A model generated the notes under the pieces. It was not told the DNA's origin and made no database searches. It worked only from the letters and a program-made list of their open reading frames with translations. A stretch of 64,000 bases of DNA from the NCBI RefSeq assembly GCF_017313105.1, contig NZ_JAFLND010000002.1, positions 496,001 to 560,000 on the forward strand, written 5' to 3'. The stretch comes from [Muricauda] lutisoli (nom. illeg.). Lineage in GTDB: Bacteria; Bacteroidota; Bacteroidia; Flavobacteriales; Flavobacteriaceae. A program made the position numbers and the translations under genes. Shown here in pieces: positions 52,044 to 61,649 of this stretch. The first letter of the stretch is position 1, and each line of letters begins with the position of its first letter.

Positions 52044-53402
52044 ATGTTTAAAAAAGTATTGATTGCAAATAGGGGTGAAATTGCCTTGCGGATCATAAGA
52101 ACCTGCAAGGAAATGGGAATTAAAACCGTGGCCGTTTACTCCAAGGCCGATGAAGAAAGTCTTCATGTACGCTTTGCGGATGAAGCGGTTTGTATAGGCC
52201 CGGCACCCAGTAGCGAATCTTATTTAAAGATTCCAAATATTATAGCGGCAGCGGAAATTACCAACGCCGATGCCATCCACCCAGGATATGGTTTCCTTTC
52301 CGAAAACTCAAAGTTCTCAAAAATCTGTGCCGAGCACGATATCAAATTTATCGGAGCTTCTGGCGAACAGATTGATAAAATGGGAGACAAGGCAACCGCA
52401 AAAGAGACCATGAGAAAAGCAGGTGTTCCTACTGTTCCAGGTTCCGAAGGTCTGCTAAAGGATGTTGACCATGCTTTAAAGGAAGCTAAAAAAATGGGGT
52501 ATCCCGTAATGATCAAAGCTACTGCCGGTGGTGGTGGTAAAGGTATGCGTGCCATTTGGTCCGAGGATCAAATGGAGAAAAACTTCAACAGTGCCGTAAC
52601 AGAAGCGACTGCAGCTTTTGGTAATGGTGGAATGTACATGGAAAAACTGATTGAAGAGCCTCGCCATATCGAAATTCAGATTGTGGGCGACCAATACGGA
52701 AAAGCCTGTCATTTGTCCGAAAGAGATTGCTCGGTACAACGTAGGCATCAAAAACTTACCGAAGAAACACCTTCTCCATTTATGACGGACAAACTCCGTG
52801 AAGATATGGGGAAAGCCGCTGTAAAGGCTGCCGAATATATTAAATATGAGGGTGCAGGAACCATTGAGTTCTTGGTGGACAAACACCGAAATTTCTACTT
52901 TATGGAAATGAACACCCGTATCCAGGTAGAGCACCCAATTACAGAGCAAGTTGTGGACTACGATTTGATTCGTGAGCAGATTTTGGTTGCAGGGGGTGTT
53001 CCGATTTCAGGGAAAAACTATTATCCAAAGTTGCATTCCATTGAGTGCCGAATAAATGCAGAAGACCCTTACAATGATTTTAGACCGTCTCCTGGAAAAA
53101 TTACAACCTTGCACATACCTGGTGGACATGGTGTTCGTTTGGACACGCATGTGTATAGTGGTTACATGATTCCTCCGAATTATGATTCCATGATCGCCAA
53201 GTTGATCACTACGGCACAAACAAGGGAAGAGGCCATCAATAAAATGAGAAGAGCCCTGGACGAATTTGTGATCGAAGGTGTTAAAACTACCATTCCTTTT
53301 CACCGTCAATTAATGGATCATCCTGATTATTTGGCAGGTAACTACACCACCAAATTCATGGAGGATTTTAAGATGGATCCAAAATATAAAGATGAGCATT
53401 AA
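52044..53402 (+). CDS. accC: Biotin carboxylase of acetyl-CoA carboxylase
   Basis: Carboxylates the biotin on AccB with ATP and bicarbonate. The ATG at 52044 gives 452 residues starting [20 protein letters not shown]. The ATP-grasp glycine loop is [34 protein letters not shown] and [16 protein letters not shown] are the catalytic motifs. An in-frame ATG 25 codons upstream gives an unlikely basic extension. It ends the operon with a terminator. Confidence 0.97.
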   Translation: MFKKVLIANRGEIALRIIRTCKEMGIKTVAVYSKADEESLHVRFADEAVCIGPAPSSESYLKIPNIIAAAEITNADAIHPGYGFLSENSKFSKICAEHDIKFIGASGEQIDKMGDKATAKETMRKAGVPTVPGSEGLLKDVDHALKEAKKMGYPVMIKATAGGGGKGMRAIWSEDQMEKNFNSAVTEATAAFGNGGMYMEKLIEEPRHIEIQIVGDQYGKACHLSERDCSVQRRHQKLTEETPSPFMTDKLREDMGKAAVKAAEYIKYEGAGTIEFLVDKHRNFYFMEMNTRIQVEHPITEQVVDYDLIREQILVAGGVPISGKNYYPKLHSIECRINAEDPYNDFRPSPGKITTLHIPGGHGVRLDTHVYSGYMIPPNYDSMIAKLITTAQTREEAINKMRRALDEFVIEGVKTTIPFHRQLMDHPDYLAGNYTTKFMEDFKMDPKYKDEH

Positions 53403-53434
53403 AAAAAGCCCCGATAATTTCGGGGTTTTTCTTT
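53402..53434 (+). terminator. Terminator after accC
   Basis: CCCCGA (53409-53414) pairs with TCGGGG (53420-53425), flanked by A and T tracts. The next ATG lies immediately behind it at 53436, so that gene has little room for a promoter of its own. Confidence 0.82.
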
Positions 53435-53435
53435 T

Positions 53436-54554
53436 ATGGAATTAAGTTACTGGGAGTATAAGAGCTGGTTTTCCAATGTCGATTTTACCATTGTCGGCAG
53501 TGGTATCGTTGGTATAAATTGCGCCATAGGCCTAAAGAAAAAGTACCCAAAAAGTAACATCTTAATTTTGGAAAAAGGCAGCTTGCCGCAAGGGGCCAGT
53601 ACCAAAAACGCAGGTTTTGCCTGTTTTGGGAGCGTTTCTGAGATTTTAGCCGACCTAGAACATCACAGCGAAGAAGAAGTCGTACAGCTTGTTCAAAAGC
53701 GTTGGGGTGGGATTCAAAGATTACGCAACCTATTGGGAGATGAGGCCATCGGTTTTCAATTGCACGGTAGCCACGAACTTTTTCCTTTGGAAAAACCTGA
53801 GTTCTATGAAAAATGTTTGCAGTCCGTACCATACCTCAACAATTTGATGGAACCTATTTTTGGCCAAAAGCCCTTTGTGACCAATTCCAATTTCTTTGGA
53901 TTCTCCAATATTCAAGAAAAATACATCACACACCAGCAGGAGGGGCAATTGGACACCGGCAAGATGATGCGTTCCTTGATTCAAAAATGTGTGTCCATGA
54001 AAATACCCATTTTAAATGGGGTGATGGTCGAGGAGGTAATTGAATCCAATGGTTGCGCGACCCTCAAAACCACTGATTTTGAATTTTCGTCCAAAAAGGT
54101 TTTTGTGGCCACCAATGGATTTGCTTCTAAGCTACTGGAATCAGAAATCGTAAAACCCGCTCGTGCACAGGTTTTGATAACGGAGCCCATCAAAAATCTA
54201 CATGTAAAAGGCACCTTCCATTTTGATGAAGGCTATTATTATTTCCGGAATATTGATGATAGAATTCTATTTGGGGGAGGAAGAAACCTTGACTTTAAAA
54301 CGGAGGAAACCACTGAATTTGGAGAAACAGAAATCATTCAAAATAAGCTTGAGGCATTGCTCCGCAATATGATCTTACCCAATCATCCAGTAAAAATTGA
54401 ACGACGATGGAGCGGTATTATGGGAGTTGGAACCCAAAAATCACCCATTGTAAAACAAATCTCAACATCGATTTACTGCGGGGTTCGCTTGGGTGGAATG
54501 GGTGTTGCCCTCGGTAGCCTTGTAGGTAAGGAATTGGCTGATTTTGCCGATTAA
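53436..54554 (+). CDS. FAD-dependent oxidoreductase (DAO family)
   Basis: 372 residues. FTIVGSGIVGINCAIGLKKK near residue 18 is the Rossmann FAD loop; GASTKNAGFACFGSVSE the conserved flavin-contact region of glycine oxidase-like DAO proteins; VFVATNGFASKLL and RRWSGIMGVGTQKSPIV the C-terminal flavin part. It oxidises an amine or amino acid of unknown identity. Just two bases separate it from the accC terminator, and it converges on the ABC ATPase gene. Confidence 0.86.
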   Translation: MELSYWEYKSWFSNVDFTIVGSGIVGINCAIGLKKKYPKSNILILEKGSLPQGASTKNAGFACFGSVSEILADLEHHSEEEVVQLVQKRWGGIQRLRNLLGDEAIGFQLHGSHELFPLEKPEFYEKCLQSVPYLNNLMEPIFGQKPFVTNSNFFGFSNIQEKYITHQQEGQLDTGKMMRSLIQKCVSMKIPILNGVMVEEVIESNGCATLKTTDFEFSSKKVFVATNGFASKLLESEIVKPARAQVLITEPIKNLHVKGTFHFDEGYYYFRNIDDRILFGGGRNLDFKTEETTEFGETEIIQNKLEALLRNMILPNHPVKIERRWSGIMGVGTQKSPIVKQISTSIYCGVRLGGMGVALGSLVGKELADFAD

Positions 54555-55213
54555 ACCATTCTACCGTCCAATAAATTGATAATTCTAGATCCGTATTCGG
54601 CATTTTTCTCGGAATGTGTCACCTGGATTATGGTTACCCCCTCTTCATTTAATTGCTTAAAGAGTTCCATAATCTTTTCTCCCTGTTTAGAGTTTAGGTT
54701 TCCTGTGGGCTCATCTGCCAAAATCAATTTTGGGTTGGCAATCAAAGCTCTTGCGACACCTACCAATTGTTGCTGTCCACCGCTGAGTTGAGCGGGGAAA
54801 AGATCTTTCTTGCCCACAATATTGAACCTGTCGAGCATATCGGCTACCATCGCCTTACGTTCCGAGCCCTTGATTTTTTTATAGATCAATGGCATTTCCA
54901 AATTTTCCTTTACCGTAAGTTCATCCAATAAGTGGTAGGATTGAAACACAAAGCCGATGTATTGTTTATAAAGGTTAGCGCGGTGTTTTTCTTTAAGGGA
55001 ATGAACGGATTCGTCCAAAAAGTTATATTCCCCTTCATCAAAAGTATCCAACATACCGATTACATTGAGCAAAGTGGATTTACCTGAACCCGATGGCCCC
55101 ATTACCGAAATAAATTCTCCTTCTTCTACTTCAAGATTAATATCCTTCAATAAAAAAATACGTTGGCCACCAGAGTTGACCCATTTGAATATGTTATTGA
55201 GTTGTAATAGCAT
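54551..55213 (-). CDS. ABC transporter ATPase (MacB/LolD type)
   Basis: 220 residues. Walker A MGPSGSGKST (38-47), Q-loop FVFQSYHLLDELTVKENLEMP, signature LSGGQQQLVGVARAL, Walker B LILADEPTGNLNSKQG. The residues after the signature read QQLVGVA where most members have QQRVAIA, a departure that may alter contact with its permease. It lies two bases after a serine hydrolase gene and beyond it come three matching permeases on the same strand, so it is the likely motor of that unit. Confidence 0.9.
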   Translation of the reverse strand: MLLQLNNIFKWVNSGGQRIFLLKDINLEVEEGEFISVMGPSGSGKSTLLNVIGMLDTFDEGEYNFLDESVHSLKEKHRANLYKQYIGFVFQSYHLLDELTVKENLEMPLIYKKIKGSERKAMVADMLDRFNIVGKKDLFPAQLSGGQQQLVGVARALIANPKLILADEPTGNLNSKQGEKIMELFKQLNEEGVTIIQVTHSEKNAEYGSRIINLLDGRMV

Positions 55214-55214
55214 C

Positions 55215-56711
55215 TTATTTATTCTTTAGTTCCTCTAATCGTTTCTTTCCATTTTCACACCAATAACAGTTGGTGTCAGACCCAAGTTCAATTGCCTTTG
55301 TAAAACTTTCAATGGCATTGGCCCTGTCTTTGAGCACGTAATATCCCTCTCCAAGTGAATCCCAAAGGTTCCCGTCATCAGGAAAAAGGTGTGTGTTGAG
55401 CTTTAAGAGTGAGATGCCCCAATCTGTATTCCTGTTTTCGGATACTTGTTTAAACCCGATTCGATTTAAGAGCGCCTTATCATTTATGGGAGCTCCTGTT
55501 TTGTCCTCAATAAATTGAGATAATTCGTCTGCTTTTTCCGGAGGGTTGTTCCTAAGAAAATCAAAAACCAGTTCATAGGTGTTCTTTGGAATTGTTTTGG
55601 GACGGTATTCTTTATCCATGACCATTGAGGCAATTTCCCAAGCCACATTTTCGGATTGTTGGTTTAAAATTATGTTCGATAACGCAATTACTACTAAGTC
55701 GTCTTCCACAAACCTGAGGAAATCGGCAAAGTAAATCCCGTTGCTTCCGTTGTGCGCCACAATTTTTGAATTGCTCCGTGAATTGAATATGGCCCATCCG
55801 TATCCATAAAAAGATGTTTCTGTTTCATTCTCTGGAACATGGGCTTCTTCCATTACCTTTTTTGATTCGGCAGACAGTACTTTGTTATTTTCCAAAGCAA
55901 GGTGCCAAGTATACAGATCTTCAACAGTCGAATATATGTCGCCCTTACCTATACTGTACCAATGTTCATTGTTGTAGGGAAGGTGTTCTTGGGTTGTTCC
56001 CCAATCCCTCCACTCACCATCTGTGTAATGGAAATAATATCCATGGGCAAGTTGCTCGCTATCAAAGGTAATTCCTTTGTATCCGGTATGGATCATTTGC
56101 AGGGGTGCCCAAAAGGTTTGTCTTAAAAAGGTCTCGTAATCTTGTTGGGCGACTTGTTCTATAATGGCGGTAAGCAAGATATAGTTGGCATTGGCATAAG
56201 TGTGCTTTGTTCCGGGGCCGTACATTAATTCTGCCCCAAAAAAGTCGTTCAGAAAAATTTCTTTGCTGGCTTTATCATATCTGAAGCCGCCTGTACTTGG
56301 TGACACACCAGAGGTATGGGTGAGCAATTGATGTATGGTGATGTCCTTTTTATCGGAAGGGGCCTGTGGAAAATATTTTTCAATTTTATCTGAAACTTCC
56401 AGTTTTTGCTCTTCCCTAAGCTTTAAAATAGCAGCGGCTGTAAATTGCTTGGTAACAGAGCCTATGTTGAACACCGTAGAGGGTGTATTCGGCACTTTTT
56501 TTAACCTATCGGCCCAGCCATAGCCTTTGGACAAAATAACTTCTCCTTTTTTCACGACCAATACACTTCCCGAGTAACCGTTTACAACACTTTGGCTCAA
56601 GTAATTATCAATTTTATCTTCGAGCGTATTATATTTTAGGTTCTCTTGTGCGAGTACAGTATAACCGACAGTCAATAACAGGAATAAGACCTTCAAAAAT
56701 TTAGTTTTCAT
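55215..56711 (-). CDS. Class C beta-lactamase-like serine hydrolase with C-terminal TPR
   Basis: 498 residues, signal peptide ending TVLAQ. FNIGSVTKQFTAAA holds the Ser85-x-x-Lys88 pair, HTYANANYILLTAI the Tyr-x-Asn, and IVAHNGSNGIYF the HxG motif. The last 130 residues form TPR-like helices (LWDSLGEGYYVLKDRANAIE). Relatives are peptidoglycan-active or esterase enzymes rather than antibiotic resistance genes. Embedded between an ABC ATPase and three ABC permeases on the same strand, it may process the exported substrate (inference). Confidence 0.88.
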   Translation of the reverse strand: MKTKFLKVLFLLLTVGYTVLAQENLKYNTLEDKIDNYLSQSVVNGYSGSVLVVKKGEVILSKGYGWADRLKKVPNTPSTVFNIGSVTKQFTAAAILKLREEQKLEVSDKIEKYFPQAPSDKKDITIHQLLTHTSGVSPSTGGFRYDKASKEIFLNDFFGAELMYGPGTKHTYANANYILLTAIIEQVAQQDYETFLRQTFWAPLQMIHTGYKGITFDSEQLAHGYYFHYTDGEWRDWGTTQEHLPYNNEHWYSIGKGDIYSTVEDLYTWHLALENNKVLSAESKKVMEEAHVPENETETSFYGYGWAIFNSRSNSKIVAHNGSNGIYFADFLRFVEDDLVVIALSNIILNQQSENVAWEIASMVMDKEYRPKTIPKNTYELVFDFLRNNPPEKADELSQFIEDKTGAPINDKALLNRIGFKQVSENRNTDWGISLLKLNTHLFPDDGNLWDSLGEGYYVLKDRANAIESFTKAIELGSDTNCYWCENGKKRLEELKNK

Positions 56712-56727
56712 CTATTATGGAATGAAT

Positions 56728-59142
56728 TTATTCGTCTCTTAAACTTTTAACAGGATTGGCCGATGCTGCTTTTAGGGTCCTCGAACCAACGGTAGCAAAG
56801 GCAATTAGGCAAGCGGTTAACCCTGCGGCTACAAAAAACAAGGGGCTGAGCACAACATGGGATGCATAGTTCTGTAACCATTCATTTAAAAAATACCATG
56901 CAATGGGTGTGGATATGATAAAGGCCAGAGCAACCAACTTTAAAAAATCCTTGGTGAGCAAAATAGCCACAGAAGATATGCTTGCGCCCAGCACTTTTCG
57001 CACACCTATTTCCTTGGTTCGTTGGCCCACCACCAACATGGAAATTGCAAATAATCCGATACAGCTTAAAAGAATTCCTAGGATGCTACCACTAGTAACT
57101 ATGGTGGCCATCGTTTTTTCCCTTCTGAAAGTACGGTCGAGGTTTTCATCCAAAAAGGAACCCAAAAACTCGGCCTGGGGTTCAATTTTGCTCCAAGCCC
57201 GTTCAACAGCCTCAAAAGAACCAGCAATGTTCTCGGGGGCAATTTTTACATAGGCATAATAAAGGTCCCATTCGTTGTTCATGAAAAGGGTAAGGGGATT
57301 CACCTGTTTGCTGATATCCTGAAAATTGAAATCTTTGACCACGCCAATAACTGAATAAGTGGTTGCGTCGTCCATTGGAATACGAATAGAAAGCGGGTCT
57401 TCTTCGCCCAATTGTTTTGCCATGGTTTCGTTGATCACCAGGCTTAAACTATCCGCAGCAAAATCCCTGCTAAAGGTTCTGCCCGCCACAACCTCAAGAT
57501 CTAAGGTTTTTGCGTAGTCGTAATCTACCGTTATGGCGTTGGTGACCACTCCACGTCCTTGGTAATCGAAACCCATCATGCTGTTCATTGAGCTTCCGTC
57601 TCTGCCCAATCCCAAGTTATTATCGGCTCCTGAAATATTTAGGATGTCAATATTGCCCTTTAGTTCATCCCGAAGCAGTTCTACCACACGATAGCTGTCC
57701 TTTTTGCCGTTTAATGGTATAGAAATAACTTGCTCCTTATTGTACCCCAAATCTTTATTGCGCATAAATTCTATCTGTCCATGGAGTACCAAAGTACCGC
57801 TGATGAGCAAAATGGCTATGGTAAATTGAAGTACAATCAGGCTATTTCGCAATCGGTTTTTCCCAAAATCCAATTTTCCCTTTAATGCACGGAGCGTGCC
57901 CAATCTGCTCATTAAAAGGGCGGGGTATCCACCAGCTATCAATGTGACACAAAAAATAGAGAGGCCAAAGATGAGTAAAATTTTAGGTTGGGTCACATGA
58001 TCCAAGGTGGCCCTTGTATTGAAAAGGGTTTTAAACGGCTCCAACAAAAGATTGCCCAAAACCAATCCCAATATGGTTGAAACCATAAAAACCAAAAGGC
58101 TTTCCAACCAAAACTGGAAGAACAGTTGCTTTTTAACCGCTCCAAGTGTTTTGCGCATTCCTATTTCTTTTAAGCGCCTTTCGCTCAACGCAATGTTCAT
58201 ATTGATGAAATTGGCACATACAATAAATATGATGACAAAGGCGATCCCCAAAATCATGTAGGGAAAAGTTCTCTTGACTTCGGCCATTCCACTGGCAAAA
58301 GAGGTGAAATGCATATCAGCAATTGAAAGCAAATGGAATTGTTTGTACAATCCATCAGCGTTGGCCACTGCACCATCCCTTATGGCGTTCTCGATACTTC
58401 CTTTGTAATGGAGACTCGTGAAATCCCGTGTGTTTTTTTCAAATTGCTCGGGAGTTATACCTTCTTCCAGCTCAACGTAAACCAAATGAAACTGTGAATC
58501 CCATCGATCCATATTGGATATGTATTCTGGATGGTTTTCAAACGGAATAACAATATCAAAATCCATACTATTATTGGGTGGTGGATCCTCAAGAATTGTG
58601 GATATAGTGAATAGTTGTTCCTGCTTGCCCAGTTGTAAAGAGATGGTTTTCCCGATGACATTGTCGGTGCTTCCAAATAGTTTTTGGGCTCCTTCTTCTG
58701 AAATAGCAACATTGTTCTTGTCCGATAATGGGTTTTCGTCATTACCTTTTACTGCAGGAAATGTAAAGATGTTAAAAAATGCAGGGTCTGAGAATTCAGC
58801 ATCCAAATTGATTTCTTTCTCCTTGTAGGTCGCAAGAACATCATCACTCAAGGTTCGAACAGCATGCTTTATTCCGGGTACATCTGCCTTTAAAGCAGGA
58901 GCAAGTGGTACAGGTTGTGAAGTGCCAGACTCTAATCCTCTTGGGGTTTGACTGGACAGGTATACCTGATAAACAGAATCTTTTTTCGTGTGGAATTGAT
59001 CATAGGAAAGTTCGAACAGAGCGGTCATCACCAGCAAAAGTGAAACGGCCAATGCCGAGGTGAGCCCTACAATATTTGTCAATGTAAAAACCTTATTCTT
59101 AATCAGGTTTCTCAAAGCGATTTTCAGATAGTTTTTGAGCAT
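56728..59142 (-). CDS. MacB/FtsX-type ABC permease, first of three
   Basis: 804 residues in the duplicated-FtsX layout: a first helix (LKIALRNLIKNKVFTLTNIV), a large periplasmic MacB-PCD domain, four helices with FANFINMNIALSERRLKEIGMRKTLGA, a second periplasmic part and a final four helices with VGQRTKEIGVRKVLGASIS. Closely related to the two genes upstream. It belongs to the group that pumps peptides or lipoproteins across the envelope with a separate ATPase. Confidence 0.9.
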   Translation of the reverse strand: MLKNYLKIALRNLIKNKVFTLTNIVGLTSALAVSLLLVMTALFELSYDQFHTKKDSVYQVYLSSQTPRGLESGTSQPVPLAPALKADVPGIKHAVRTLSDDVLATYKEKEINLDAEFSDPAFFNIFTFPAVKGNDENPLSDKNNVAISEEGAQKLFGSTDNVIGKTISLQLGKQEQLFTISTILEDPPPNNSMDFDIVIPFENHPEYISNMDRWDSQFHLVYVELEEGITPEQFEKNTRDFTSLHYKGSIENAIRDGAVANADGLYKQFHLLSIADMHFTSFASGMAEVKRTFPYMILGIAFVIIFIVCANFINMNIALSERRLKEIGMRKTLGAVKKQLFFQFWLESLLVFMVSTILGLVLGNLLLEPFKTLFNTRATLDHVTQPKILLIFGLSIFCVTLIAGGYPALLMSRLGTLRALKGKLDFGKNRLRNSLIVLQFTIAILLISGTLVLHGQIEFMRNKDLGYNKEQVISIPLNGKKDSYRVVELLRDELKGNIDILNISGADNNLGLGRDGSSMNSMMGFDYQGRGVVTNAITVDYDYAKTLDLEVVAGRTFSRDFAADSLSLVINETMAKQLGEEDPLSIRIPMDDATTYSVIGVVKDFNFQDISKQVNPLTLFMNNEWDLYYAYVKIAPENIAGSFEAVERAWSKIEPQAEFLGSFLDENLDRTFRREKTMATIVTSGSILGILLSCIGLFAISMLVVGQRTKEIGVRKVLGASISSVAILLTKDFLKLVALAFIISTPIAWYFLNEWLQNYASHVVLSPLFFVAAGLTACLIAFATVGSRTLKAASANPVKSLRDE

Positions 59143-59189
59143 AGCTTATGGTTTTTTGATAGTGCTGAACAAGTTCAGTGGTCGTGGAT

Positions 59190-61622
59190 TTATTCAGTTC
59201 TTAGGCTCTTAACTGGATTTACAATGGCGGCCTTAATACTTTGATAGCTCACCGTTAAAAGGGCTACCCCAACAGCCATTAATGCGGATAGGGCAAAAAT
59301 CCACCATGGAATGTCAATCCTATATGAAAAGTCCTGTAGCCACCTGTCCATGGCATACCAACCCAAGGGCAGCGCTATTATTACGGAAAGCCCTACTAGT
59401 TTCAAGAAATCCATGGAGAGCCTGAGCACAATCTGCCCAACACCGGCGCCCAATACTTTTCTTACCCCAATTTCTTTTACGCGTTTTTGGGCATTAAAAG
59501 CAGCAAGACCAAATAATCCCAAGCAGGCGATGATGATGGAAAGAAACGTGAAAATCATAAAAATTTGCCCCAATCGTTGCTCTGCTTCATAACTTGTATT
59601 GAAAGAGTCGTCCATAAAATAATATTCAAATGGCTGTGTTGGAGCAATATCCATCCAAATGTTCTCAATGTCCCCAATAGTTCGGGTCACATCTCCTTGG
59701 TTAAGTTTTATGGCCAAATTACTGGCTCGCTCCCCCCCATAGAATAGTGCAAGTGCCTCTACCTCGTCCCGGAGTGATTCAAAATTAAAGTCCTTTACAA
59801 CCCCTATTACAGTAATCAGTGTTTCTTCATTAAAATTATCCAAGAACTGTTGTCCCAATACGGTTTCGGGAGTTTTTCCCAATATGGATACTGCTTTTTC
59901 ATTTATGATAATCGCAGTGGAATCGCTGGAATAACGGGAAGTGTCAAAATTTCGACCAGAGACCAGGTTTAGTCCTATGGTGGCTATATAATCTTCATCC
60001 ACGCGCCACTGTTGCATATTAATGGCTTTTTCCTGGCTTCGATCTTCCTTTCTCATAAAAGAACTGTCGCTTCTAGAAGAAGGTGTGGGCAAATAACTGC
60101 TCAATGTGGCCGTATTGACCTGGCTTAGTTGCTCCACTTCATTTTTGAAGGCATTTTTGTTTCCTTCCAAAGAATTAACACCTCTTATGATCAGAACTTG
60201 ATCCTTTGCATAACCAAGGTCCTTTCCTTGTATAAAACTTAATTGTTGGAAAACCGTCAGCGTTCCCATAATAAGAAATACAGAAATGGAAAACTGAAGT
60301 ACCACAAGAATATTCCTTACCCTTCCACCACCAATGGAATTGTCGCCTTGTCCTTTGAGTACTTTGGCAGCAACAAATCGGGACATAAAAAAGGCAGGAT
60401 AACTTCCTGATAGTATGCCCAAGGCCAAAGTTGCCATCAACAGAAGCAACCAGAATGATGGGCTGGAAAAGGGAATGGATAGTTCCTTGCCACTTAAGTC
60501 GTTATAAAAAGGCATAGCCACCATAGCGATGATTATGGCAAACACCAATGATCCCAATGCAATCAATCCGGATTCCGTTAAGAATTGTCCGATCAAACTT
60601 TTTCTTTGTGAGCCCAATGTTTTTCTTATACCCACTTCTTTTGATCTTTTGAGTGAGTGGGCAGTGGTGAGGTTCATAAAGTTTACACTGGCCAATATCA
60701 GAAGAATCAATGCTATAGCTCCTAGGATATATACATTTTTAATATCGCTAACTGGGCTAAACTCCGGTCCTCTTCCAGAATACAAGTGTATATCGGTAAG
60801 GGCGATGGTGGAATATTTCATATAATTCCCCGAGTCCAAGAACTGTTGCTCGGTAATTCCCGGGAAAAATCGTTGGGCATACGGAATAAGGTATTTGCCG
60901 ACCATGGATTTCATTTCTTCTTGTAGATCTGCTGCGGAAGCTCCTGGAATCAATTTTATGAGGGTATAATAATTATGGCTTCCCCATTCTGCCATCCGAG
61001 AGTCTTCGTTTCCGGACATGGCCAAGAATAAATCCCTGTCCCTTAAAAAAGAGTTGTCGGGCATATCATCAACAATTCCCGAAACAGTGTAGACATCCCT
61101 ATCATTCAACACAACGGTCTTTCCAACGGCATGATCAACGGGAAAGTGTTTTTCGGCCGCCGATTTGGTCATAACCAAAGTATTGGGTTCTTTCAAGGCC
61201 GTGTTCTCATCACCATAAAGCAACTTTATCCCAAACATCTTAAAAAAGGTGGAGTCGGCATAGGTAACCCCTGGCTCCCGAACATTACTGCGAACACCTT
61301 CTTCCTTAATGAAAACACTCCCGAGGCTTCTGAAACGAGTGGTTAGTTCAACCTCTGGAAAATCATTCAACATGGCTCCTGCCATTGGTGCCGAGACCTC
61401 GGCCATTTGTTCTTCTTTCCCTCCAAATTTCATATCGGCATTTAACCGATAAATACGGTCTGCATCTGCAAACATGGTATCGTGGGTCAGCTCATCATGG
61501 ATGTAAAGGCTGAGCAAAAGCCCACCAGCCATTCCAATGGCTAATCCAAATATGTTGAGGAAAGTGAAGAATGGCTGTTTTTTAAGGCTCCTCCATGCTA
61601 TTTTAATATTGTTCTTGAACAT
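59190..61622 (-). CDS. MacB/FtsX-type ABC permease, second of three
   Basis: 810 residues, same domain order as its neighbour: KIAWRSLKKQPFFTFLNIFG at the start, LMNLTTAHSLKRSKEVGIRKTLGSQ after the first periplasmic domain, and FNAQKRVKEIGVRKVLGAGVG near the end. It shares perhaps a third of its residues with the other two (estimated by eye), and the two FtsX cores are the best preserved. Only 47 bases separate it from the first permease and 27 from the third. Confidence 0.9.
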   Translation of the reverse strand: MFKNNIKIAWRSLKKQPFFTFLNIFGLAIGMAGGLLLSLYIHDELTHDTMFADADRIYRLNADMKFGGKEEQMAEVSAPMAGAMLNDFPEVELTTRFRSLGSVFIKEEGVRSNVREPGVTYADSTFFKMFGIKLLYGDENTALKEPNTLVMTKSAAEKHFPVDHAVGKTVVLNDRDVYTVSGIVDDMPDNSFLRDRDLFLAMSGNEDSRMAEWGSHNYYTLIKLIPGASAADLQEEMKSMVGKYLIPYAQRFFPGITEQQFLDSGNYMKYSTIALTDIHLYSGRGPEFSPVSDIKNVYILGAIALILLILASVNFMNLTTAHSLKRSKEVGIRKTLGSQRKSLIGQFLTESGLIALGSLVFAIIIAMVAMPFYNDLSGKELSIPFSSPSFWLLLLMATLALGILSGSYPAFFMSRFVAAKVLKGQGDNSIGGGRVRNILVVLQFSISVFLIMGTLTVFQQLSFIQGKDLGYAKDQVLIIRGVNSLEGNKNAFKNEVEQLSQVNTATLSSYLPTPSSRSDSSFMRKEDRSQEKAINMQQWRVDEDYIATIGLNLVSGRNFDTSRYSSDSTAIIINEKAVSILGKTPETVLGQQFLDNFNEETLITVIGVVKDFNFESLRDEVEALALFYGGERASNLAIKLNQGDVTRTIGDIENIWMDIAPTQPFEYYFMDDSFNTSYEAEQRLGQIFMIFTFLSIIIACLGLFGLAAFNAQKRVKEIGVRKVLGAGVGQIVLRLSMDFLKLVGLSVIIALPLGWYAMDRWLQDFSYRIDIPWWIFALSALMAVGVALLTVSYQSIKAAIVNPVKSLRTE

Positions 61623-61649
61623 GATTCTCGTTTTTTGATAATGATACTG